From the NCBI GenBank assembly GCA_964530075.1, contig CAZGXU010000032.1, positions 1-23,218 of the forward strand: a DNA stretch of 23,218 bases, given 5' to 3'. Below the pieces are notes generated by a model, which was not told the origin of the DNA, did not search any database, and was given only the letters and a program-made list of their open reading frames with translations. Source of the DNA: JANQEA01 sp964530075. Its GTDB lineage: Bacteria; Bipolaricaulota; Bipolaricaulia; UBA7950; UBA9294. Of this stretch, positions 14,919-19,814 are shown piece after piece (the first letter of the stretch is position 1; each line of letters begins with the position of its first letter). Position numbers and translations under genes: made by a program.

Positions 14919-15894
14919 CGTCGGCCATCCGGAGGAGGCGATCCAGCAGGACGACGAGACTGAGGAGATCCTGTCGGTTGTGGCGGACGATCGGTACGAG
15001 ATGGGCGGCGTTCCCGCTTTCGAGGAAGGCCGCATAATGGATCGGGACCTCGGCGCTCGGCAGGTCGTCCGATCGTTCGATGCCGAGGACGCGGCGCTCG
15101 ATCGTCGCGAGATGGCAGTCCGGGGCAACGGCGCCGAACGCCCGACGCGCGTGGTGGAGGAGGTCGACGTGAATCGGGGCGTCCGGAAGGCGGAGGCCGT
15201 AGTAGGCGAACCGCTCTCTCAGGATCGTCCAATCGAAGCTCTTCCCGTTGTAGGAGAGGAGGACGGAGGCGCCACGGAGATCGGAGTTTAATCGCTCGAG
15301 GAGCGCGACTTCCTCGCTCAGGGAGGGAGCCAGGTATTGGCGGATCGAGAAGGCCCCGTCGGCGAACCGGCCGACGGAGGCGAGGAAGATCGGCGATCCG
15401 CCGAGCCCGAGTGTCTCCAGGTCGAAGAAGAGGAGTCCCTCGGTCGGCACCAGGCCGAGCGACTGCAGGTACAGCGAGTCGGCGCTCGGCAGCCATCGCT
15501 CGAGCGAGCGGTAGACCGCGCCGGGATCGGGCGGCGTCCCCCAGCGCGCCAGGAGGGCGTTCGACGCGTCCCCCCATCGGGGATGGTCGCGAAGCTCCGC
15601 GAGGGACGTATAGCCTTCTTCTCGGAGCTTCGCCGTGTATCGCGCTCCGATTCCGTAGACGAGGCGAAGCTCGGCGAGGAGCGCCCGGGTCGTCGCTTCG
15701 CGATTCAAGGCGGGCAGCGACAGCGGAGCGCGATGGTCGATGGTGAGGCAGCCTCCCGAATCCGCCGCCGCTTCCGGAAACGCGTCCTCCAAGAGGACGA
15801 TCCCTTGCTGAACGTCGGGTGCCAGTCTCTCCGGCGGGAATCCGGTTCGGGCCCTATCGGCCAGCCGTCCCACGGCTCTGTCGATCTTCACCAT
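14911..15894 (-). CDS. mrfB: MrfB/YprB-type RNase H-like exonuclease
   Basis: A 327-residue protein. Residues 75-105 (RLVYGIGARYTAKLREEGYT) form a helix-hairpin-helix-like DNA-contacting motif. Residues 152-315 are an RNase H-fold exonuclease. Acidic residues are D158 and E160 (FFDLETLGLGG), D221 (YNGKSFDWTIL), and D309 with H305 (HNRQDLLSL), consistent with a DEDD-type site. Its partner helicase follows with an 8-nt overlap. The gene is shorter than B. subtilis YprB, which has a C-terminal TPR region; that region is missing here. It starts 28 bp after rpsR. No good ribosome site precedes the ATG at 15894, so the exact start is less certain. Confidence 0.87.
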   Translation of the reverse strand: MVKIDRAVGRLADRARTGFPPERLAPDVQQGIVLLEDAFPEAAADSGGCLTIDHRAPLSLPALNREATTRALLAELRLVYGIGARYTAKLREEGYTSLAELRDHPRWGDASNALLARWGTPPDPGAVYRSLERWLPSADSLYLQSLGLVPTEGLLFFDLETLGLGGSPIFLASVGRFADGAFSIRQYLAPSLSEEVALLERLNSDLRGASVLLSYNGKSFDWTILRERFAYYGLRLPDAPIHVDLLHHARRAFGAVAPDCHLATIERRVLGIERSDDLPSAEVPIHYAAFLESGNAAHLVPIVRHNRQDLLSLVVLLDRLLRMADDA

Positions 15895-15922
15895 CGATTC
15901 CGGGAGGGCTGGAGAGCGCGTG

Positions 15923-16159
15923 CTACCGGCGCATCTTCATCGGCTCTCGCTCTCCGACGTACGGGAGAAGGGCGAGCTTGCGCGCGCGGTTGATCTCCAG
16001 CGCCAGCTGTCTTTGGTGCTTGGCGCAGAGGCGCGTCGCTCTCTTGGGAAGGATCTTCCCGAGGCGGTTCATGAACTGCTTCAGCTCCTGGGGCTTCTTG
16101 TAGTCCAGGGTCGCTTTGTTCTCACATACGCGGCACTTCCGTCTTCGTTTGGTGAACAT
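15923..16159 (-). CDS. rpsR: 30S ribosomal protein bS18
   Basis: A 78-residue protein, full length for bS18, that binds 16S rRNA on the platform together with bS6. The core DYKKPQELKQFMNRLGKILP and RATRLCAKHQRQLALEINRA is unmistakable. C9, C12, C45 and H48 (CRVC...CAKH) form a zinc-binding set, so this is the zinc-containing (C+) form. The ATG is 3 bp after the ssb stop. A GAGGAGG lies inside the ssb end, a longer spacing than usual. In many bacteria rplI (bL9) follows; here mrfB follows instead. Confidence 0.97.
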   Translation of the reverse strand: MFTKRRRKCRVCENKATLDYKKPQELKQFMNRLGKILPKRATRLCAKHQRQLALEINRARKLALLPYVGEREPMKMRR

Positions 16160-16162
16160 GGC

Positions 16163-16579
16163 CTAGAAGGGGACCTCCTCATCGAGTTGAGTATCGGGCT
16201 CGGGTTCGGTCGAGGGGGCGGATGGAGCGGCGTCCGACGACCGGGGAGGTCCGCCGAGGAATTGAACGTTGGACGCCACAACCTCGAACCATCGCACTTC
16301 CTTACCCTCTTCATCGGTGAAGGAGTAGATGCGGAGCCTGCCCTCCACGGCCGCCGACCGACCCTTGCTCAGGTACTGCGCGCAGTTCTCGGCCTGGGGT
16401 CCCCACGTGACGATCGGGACGAAAGCTGTCTCCTCCTGGAGTTGCCCGGAGCTGTCCTTGTATTGGCGGCTAACGGCAATGCGGAACTTCGTTCGAGCTC
16501 TTCCGGATGAGGTGTACTGCAATTCCGGTTCGGAGGCCAGATTCCCGATCAGAATGATCCTGTTCAGACTCGCCGCCAT
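16163..16579 (-). CDS. ssb: Single-stranded DNA-binding protein SSB
   Basis: A 138-residue protein. The OB fold covers about residues 1-108 (SLNRIILIGNLASEPELQYT, WGPQAENCAQYLSKG, VEGRLRIYSF), followed by a Pro/Ser-rich flexible linker and the acidic tip DEEVPF, which recruits repair and replication partners. It protects single-stranded DNA. The gene lies between rpsF and rpsR as in many bacteria and upstream of mrfB-mrfA, so its tip could contact those repair enzymes (inference). The ATG at 16579 is 10 bp after the rpsF stop. Confidence 0.97.
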   Translation of the reverse strand: MAASLNRIILIGNLASEPELQYTSSGRARTKFRIAVSRQYKDSSGQLQEETAFVPIVTWGPQAENCAQYLSKGRSAAVEGRLRIYSFTDEEGKEVRWFEVVASNVQFLGGPPRSSDAAPSAPSTEPEPDTQLDEEVPF

Positions 16580-16589
16580 GGGACCTCCC

Positions 16590-16874
16590 CTACGAACGGG
16601 AGACGATCTGATAGCGAAGGATCTCCTCGTCGATGTTGAGGCGATCCTCCACCGACCTCACGGAACCGGGAGGAAGACGAAACTCCGCCAGACCGTAGTA
16701 CCCTTCGCTGTTGTGCTTGATCTCGTAGGCGAGGACGCGCTTTCCCCAATCCTCGACCTTCCCGAGCTCTCCGCCGTTCTCGCTGATCAAGGAATGGATC
16801 CGCTCGACCTTCGTGGAACGGTCCTCATCCGATAGATCAGGCCGTATCACATATACGATCTCGTATTCTCTCAC
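16590..16874 (-). CDS. rpsF: 30S ribosomal protein bS6
   Basis: A 94-residue protein, full length for bS6. The opening MREYEIVYVIRPDLSDEDR, the central WGKRVLAYEIKHNSEGYYGL and the end NIDEEILRYQIVSRS are characteristic. It pairs with bS18 on the 30S platform. The start is GTG at 16874 with AGGTG about 6 nt upstream. It is the first gene of a long leftward operon and has a strong promoter 30 bp upstream. In other bacteria the bS6-bS18 complex can bind the leader of its own mRNA; whether that happens here is open. Confidence 0.97.
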   Translation of the reverse strand: MREYEIVYVIRPDLSDEDRSTKVERIHSLISENGGELGKVEDWGKRVLAYEIKHNSEGYYGLAEFRLPPGSVRSVEDRLNIDEEILRYQIVSRS

Positions 16875-16903
16875 GCCGGCACCTCGTTGTCGATCTGCGC
16901 GTA

Positions 16904-16932
16904 ACTGTATCGGCGAGGGGAAGGGAAGTCAA
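16904..16932 (-). promoter_or_regulatory. Proximal promoter of the rpsF operon (TTGACT-17-TACAGT)
   Basis: TTGACT (16927-16932) and TACAGT (16904-16909) are exactly 17 bp apart on the minus strand. Transcription should start near 16897, leaving about 23 nt of leader before the rpsF GTG. It probably drives rpsF through glyA-gcvT, as no other clear promoter was found between. Confidence 0.75.
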
Positions 16933-17086
16933 ACGGGCTGGGGGTCCGCTCGAGCGTCCCTGAGGAGCGGATTCGGCCTCCGGCGTCGGACGCCTTTCGG
17001 TTCCGCCGGGCGAGCGTTCCGCCGGACGGAGGCGGAGCGGGACGACCCGCCCGCCTGCGGGATCGGCGGCGAGGGGCTCCCGAAAT
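16933..17086. other. GC-rich intergenic stretch between the rpsF promoter and the AT-rich patch
   Basis: No gene is seen. Several small GC hairpins occur, for example GCGGG-ACGA-CCCGC near 17037-17050 and GGCGT-CGG-ACGCC near 16982-16994. If the distal minus-strand promoter at 17104-17131 is used, this stretch becomes a structured leader of about 220 nt in front of rpsF. None of the hairpins is followed by a T-run. Confidence 0.4.
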
Positions 17087-17142
17087 ATGTAATTGAAACG
17101 GATAGTATACATCATATTCTCCAAATGTCATGGAAATTACAT
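17087..17142. repeat. Spaced 8-bp inverted repeat (ATGTAATT / AATTACAT), possible operator pair
   Basis: ATGTAATT at 17087-17094 and its exact complement AATTACAT at 17135-17142 are 48 bp apart centre to centre. The right arm ends about 9 bp before the -35 of the rightward promoter. The left arm lies at the predicted start of the leftward promoter. The surrounding AT-rich sequence is unlike the rest of the window. A regulator binding site is inferred. Confidence 0.45.
17104..17131 (-). promoter_or_regulatory. Distal, divergent minus-strand promoter (ATGACA-16-TATACT)
   Basis: ATGACA (17126-17131) and TATACT (17104-17109), each one mismatch from consensus, are 16 bp apart on the minus strand. 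It points toward rpsF and would add a leader of about 220 nt. It lies back to back with the promoter of the mini-gene array. Confidence 0.5.
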
Positions 17143-17151
17143 TCAAGAAAC

Positions 17152-17180
17152 TTGACCGTTCGCGCGGTTTCACCTATACA
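17152..17180 (+). promoter_or_regulatory. Strong promoter of the mini-gene array (TTGACC-17-TATACA)
   Basis: TTGACC at 17152-17157 and TATACA at 17175-17180 are 17 bp apart. The predicted start is near 17187, leaving about 83 nt of leader before the first mini-gene. Among the best sigma70-type promoters in the window. Confidence 0.75.
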
Positions 17181-17201
17181 TTGAGAGATCCAATCACCCA
17201 A

Positions 17202-17243
17202 AAGAGGCAAGCGGGGTGGGCCGTGCGCTCGGACTGGCCTCTT
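17202..17243 (+). promoter_or_regulatory. Leader hairpin in the 5' UTR of the mini-gene array
   Basis: AAGAGGC at 17202-17208 pairs exactly with GCCTCTT at 17237-17243, enclosing 28 nt. It lies between the predicted transcript start and the ribosome site AAGGAGG (17255-17261) of the first mini-gene and does not cover it. It could stabilise the mRNA or bind a regulator; this is inference. Confidence 0.4.
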
Positions 17244-17269
17244 CGTTTCACGCCAAGGAGGCGAACGCG

Positions 17270-17403
17270 ATGAAGTGGGGCGGATACACCCGGAAGGGCG
17301 AAGAGCGGATGAAGAAGCTGTTCAGCGGGAAGGCGGCGTACTACCTGCTGACGATTGCGGCGCTGGCGCTGTTGCTGGCGGAGAACATCAAGTGGCGACC
17401 GGA
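17270..17403 (+). CDS. Tandem mini-gene copy 1: small single-span membrane protein, cut by gap
   Basis: An ATG with AAGGAGG about 8 nt upstream opens a frame MKWGGYTRKGEERMKKLFSG, then KAAYYLLTIAALALLLAENI, then KWRP, where it runs into the run of N. All 134 bases visible match the intact copy at 17586. Residues 1-21 are basic, residues 22-38 form one hydrophobic span, and a short basic tail follows. M14 (MKKLFSGK) is a possible second start that would look like a signal peptide. The family is not recognised. Stop codon not visible. Confidence 0.7.
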
Positions 17404-17503
17404 NNNNNNNNNNNNNNNNNNNNNNNNNNNNNNNNNNNNNNNNNNNNNNNNNNNNNNNNNNNNNNNNNNNNNNNNNNNNNNNNNNNNNNNNNNNNNNNNN
17501 NNN
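17404..17503. other. Scaffold gap of 100 N inside the tandem array
   Basis: Exactly 100 N, a common placeholder for unknown size. It falls between two copies of the same repeat, where short-read assemblers usually fail. The missing part may be shorter than 100 bp or hold additional copies. Confidence 0.95.
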
Positions 17504-17571
17504 TGACGATTGCGGCGCTGGCGCTGTTGCTGGCGGAGAACATCAAGTGGCGACCGGAAGGTCGCGGGTAG
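17504..17571 (+). CDS. Tandem mini-gene copy 2: 3' part of a small membrane protein gene after the gap
   Basis: The first visible bases continue in the mini-gene frame as TIAALALLLAENIKWRPEGR, then G and TAG at 17569-17571. The protein end is the same as in copy 3. The stop codon runs into AGGAGGT, the ribosome site of copy 3, so copies 2 and 3 are likely on one message. The 5' part lies in the gap. Confidence 0.65.
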
Positions 17572-17585
17572 AGGAGGTCGGAATC

Positions 17586-17732
17586 ATGAAGTGGGGCGGA
17601 TACACCCGGAAGGGCGAAGAGCGGATGAAGAAGCTGTTCAGCGGGAAGGCGGCGTACTACCTGCTGACGATTGCGGCGCTGGCGCTGTTGCTGGCGGAGA
17701 ACATCAAGTGGCGACCGGAGGGTCGCGGGTAG
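17586..17732 (+). CDS. Tandem mini-gene copy 3: intact 48-residue single-span membrane protein
   Basis: The only complete copy. Residues 1-21 (MKWGGYTRKGEERMKKLFSG, then K) are basic with two Trp/Tyr-containing turns. Residues 22-38 (AAYYLLTIAALALLLAE) are a single hydrophobic span. The tail is NIKWRPEGRG. With a positive N-terminus the expected topology is N-in, unless M14 is used and the protein is exported. AGGAGGTC precedes the ATG by about 6 nt. I do not recognise the family. Small membrane stress protein, type I toxin-like peptide, secreted peptide precursor or membrane-complex subunit are all possible. No antisense promoter was found inside the gene, which weakens the type I toxin idea. 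Confidence 0.75.
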   Translation: MKWGGYTRKGEERMKKLFSGKAAYYLLTIAALALLLAENIKWRPEGRG

Positions 17733-17938
17733 AGGGCGGACGACGAAGACGTAAACGCGAAGCGGAGTGGCTGAGCGTCGCCTTCGGGGCAGTCGGGTTG
17801 GACCGGAGCCCGTCGAGGAGGTGATGCGTCGAGTACAGCGAACGGGGATCGGTCTCGACCGCCGAATCCTCGGCTTGTGCGTTTCTATTGGCCGAACAAT
17901 CGGGAATCTCGTACCCTTCGTACCACGGGGATACGAAC
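17733..17938 (+). other. Intergenic stretch between the mini-gene array and the HD-GYP gene
   Basis: 206 bp without a convincing gene. GAGGAGGTG at 17815-17823 directly abuts an ATG at 17824, but the frame it opens is a shadow of the HD-GYP gene. No strong terminator hairpin with a T-run is seen after the array, so read-through into the HD-GYP gene is possible. Confidence 0.4.
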
Positions 17939-19252
17939 ATGAGGCTTCCATTCCGCGCGACGGTCTTTCTATTTTTCCTGGTGCTTGCTGCCCTGGTCTC
18001 CCTGGGGTTCGCCGTGACTCGGGGCGCGTTTACCGGGATCGACGAGATCGTCCTTTTCGCGATCTTCGTCATCCTTGCCCTGCTGGCCGAGGTCTATGCG
18101 ACGTGGGTCCCGACCTACAAGTGGGAGATCTCGAGTTCGATTGCGATCTGTCTCGCGGCCCTCTTCATTCTAGGGCCGTACCTCGCGGTCCTCCTCGTTG
18201 CGGTCGCCTCGCTCCTCTCGGAGTTGTTCCTGAGGTGGAACGCCCGGCCGGCCGAGCGAAAGGCGAGCATTATCCCGATCGCGTTCAACGTCAGCCAGTT
18301 GGTCGTCACCGTCTCCGCGGCCGGGCTTCTCCTTCACCTGCTCGGCCGGTCCACGCTACCGCTGACCGAGCCCATCGACTACGCGCTGGCGATCGCATGC
18401 TTCATGATCTACATGGTGCTCAACATCACGTTTGTCACCGGCATTGTATCGCTCACTGAGGGGAAGCCGTTCTTCCATTCCGCGTTCGAGAGTAGCCGGC
18501 AGTTCTTCCTCCAATACCTCGTGCTTTGCGTGTCGGCACTGCTCCTGACCGTTCTGCGGAGCCTGTCCGTGTGGCACGTCTTCCTCGCCCTCTTCCCGCT
18601 GACCCTCGTTCACCTCTCGTTCCGCGGCTACGTCAAGCTTCAGACCGAGGCGCGGAAGACGTTCGAGCAGATTTCGCGCTTGCTGGACGAGCGGGATCAC
18701 TACACCGCCGTCCATTCGCAGGAGGTCGCGGAGTTGGCGGTGCAGATCGCGACCGAAATGGGGCTCTCGCAGGGCGACATCGAGAATGTAGACGTCGCGG
18801 CCCGCGTCCACGACATCGGGAAGGTCGCGGTCCCCGATTCGATCCTCCTCAAGCCCGGCCCGCTGAGCGACGAGGAGTGGGCCATCATGAAGCGGCACCC
18901 GGTGGTCAGTGCGGAGCTGATCGAGGGATTGGAGATCTACAGACCGGTCGTCGATGCGGTCCGACACGAGCACGAGCGATGGGACGGGAGTGGGTATCCC
19001 GATGGCCTGAGCGGCGAGGAGATCCCCCTGTTGGCCCGCATCATCGCGGCGGCGGACATCTACAACGCGCTCACCACGGATCGGCCGTACCGAAAGGCGT
19101 TCACCGCGGAGCGGACGGCCGCGATCATCGGGGAGATGCGCGGAACCGATCTCGATCCGGCCGTCGCTGACGCCCTCCTCCGGGTGATCGGCGCGGCCGT
19201 CGCCGAGGCGCCAGCCGCGGGGGAGATCCCGGCGACGGCCGCGGAAGCCTAG
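17939..19252 (+). CDS. Membrane-anchored HD-GYP cyclic di-GMP phosphodiesterase
   Basis: A 437-residue protein. Residues 1-230 hold about six to seven membrane spans of a MASE-type sensor (FILGPYLAVLLVAVASLLSE, IAFNVSQLVVTVSAAGL). Residues 240-410 are the HD-GYP domain, which hydrolyses c-di-GMP. H259, H291-D292 (ARVHDIGKVAVPD), H320, H343, H345, the DGSGYP motif (349-354) and D373 are all present, so it should be active. I prefer the ATG at 17939, directly before the first span, over a TTG at 17888; a weak GGGG precedes it. A 10-nt gap separates it from the DUF5317-like gene, and the third gene overlaps that one, so the three form an operon. Confidence 0.93.
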   Translation: MRLPFRATVFLFFLVLAALVSLGFAVTRGAFTGIDEIVLFAIFVILALLAEVYATWVPTYKWEISSSIAICLAALFILGPYLAVLLVAVASLLSELFLRWNARPAERKASIIPIAFNVSQLVVTVSAAGLLLHLLGRSTLPLTEPIDYALAIACFMIYMVLNITFVTGIVSLTEGKPFFHSAFESSRQFFLQYLVLCVSALLLTVLRSLSVWHVFLALFPLTLVHLSFRGYVKLQTEARKTFEQISRLLDERDHYTAVHSQEVAELAVQIATEMGLSQGDIENVDVAARVHDIGKVAVPDSILLKPGPLSDEEWAIMKRHPVVSAELIEGLEIYRPVVDAVRHEHERWDGSGYPDGLSGEEIPLLARIIAAADIYNALTTDRPYRKAFTAERTAAIIGEMRGTDLDPAVADALLRVIGAAVAEAPAAGEIPATAAEA

Positions 19253-19262
19253 GGACGCCGAG

Positions 19263-19814
19263 ATGCTCTATCTAGTCGCCGTTCTGATCGGGGTGGTGAT
19301 CGGGCTCCTGCGCGGTGGGCGCCCCTCGCATCTCGCCCGGCTCCACCTCCGATGGCTCTGGCTCGTCCCCCTCGCCCTGGTGATTCAGCTCCTCATCTTC
19401 CCGCTCTTCTCCGAATCTCCCCTTCTCCCGTATGCCACCGCTCCGCTGCACGTCCTCTCGTATGCGATCCTGATCGTCTGGTTGGCGCTGAATCTGCGTA
19501 CCCTCCCGATGGGCGTCCTCTCTCTCGGGGCGGCGTGCAATCTTCTCGCCATCGCTTCGAACGGCGGGTACATGCCGGCCTCGGTCACCGCCCTCCGGCG
19601 GGCGGGGCTGGTGCTCACGGCCGATCGGCTTCTCCGGGGGGAGGATGTCGCCAACGGGGTCCTGATGACCCCCGCGACGCACGCCAACGTCCTGGGTGAC
19701 TGGTTCTACGTGCCGGGATGGATCCCCTTCGCCACGGCGTTTAGCATCGGAGACGTGCTGATCATGGTGGGCCTCGTCTGGTTGATCGCACGGGGGATGG
19801 TGAAGGATGGCTGA
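19263..19814 (+). CDS. DUF5317-like membrane protein
   Basis: A 183-residue integral membrane protein with about five spans. It resembles DUF5317 proteins by the conserved AIASNGGYMPASVTAL segment, a loop with ADRLLRGEDVANGV, and the C-terminal FATAFSIGDVLIMVGLVWLI. The function of this family is unknown. It follows the HD-GYP gene by 10 bp and overlaps the next gene by 8 bp. A role near the HD-GYP sensor at the membrane is possible from context only. Confidence 0.8.
   Translation: MLYLVAVLIGVVIGLLRGGRPSHLARLHLRWLWLVPLALVIQLLIFPLFSESPLLPYATAPLHVLSYAILIVWLALNLRTLPMGVLSLGAACNLLAIASNGGYMPASVTALRRAGLVLTADRLLRGEDVANGVLMTPATHANVLGDWFYVPGWIPFATAFSIGDVLIMVGLVWLIARGMVKDG

Larger units (their letters stand above)
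17270..17732 (+). repeat. Tandem array of near-identical small membrane protein genes
   Basis: Two 134-base blocks (17270-17403 and 17586-17719) are identical, and a third partial block (17504-17571) differs from the last copy by one base (GAAGG against GAGGG) in the overlapping coding part. Copies 2 and 3 are separated by 14 nt carrying AGGAGGT. Stop-to-stop distance is 161 bp. The gap makes the true copy number unknown; at least three are implied unless the gap is an assembly artefact. Confidence 0.8.

Noticed and set aside
16871..17173. 100-codon minus-strand frame between rpsF and the array
   Set aside because: It crosses both promoters, is dominated by Arg/Ser/Pro in the GC-rich part and has no ribosome site.
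17590..17732. Type I toxin-antitoxin interpretation of the mini-gene array
   Set aside because: Size and single span fit a small toxin, but no antisense promoter was seen within or just after the intact copy; kept only as one possibility.
17270..17732. CRISPR-like repeat
   Set aside because: The repeat unit is about 161 bp, coding, and has ribosome sites in the spacers; no short direct repeats with unique spacers.
17752..17835. tRNA-Ser/Leu-like words (GCGGAGTGGCTGAGCG)
   Set aside because: No TPsiC arm (GGTTCGAATCC-like), no acceptor-stem pairing and no anticodon arm could be found downstream.
17815..17900. Strong ribosome-site-like GAGGAGGTG before an ATG at 17824
   Set aside because: The spacing is too short and the frame it opens runs as a shadow through the HD-GYP gene with an Arg-rich product.
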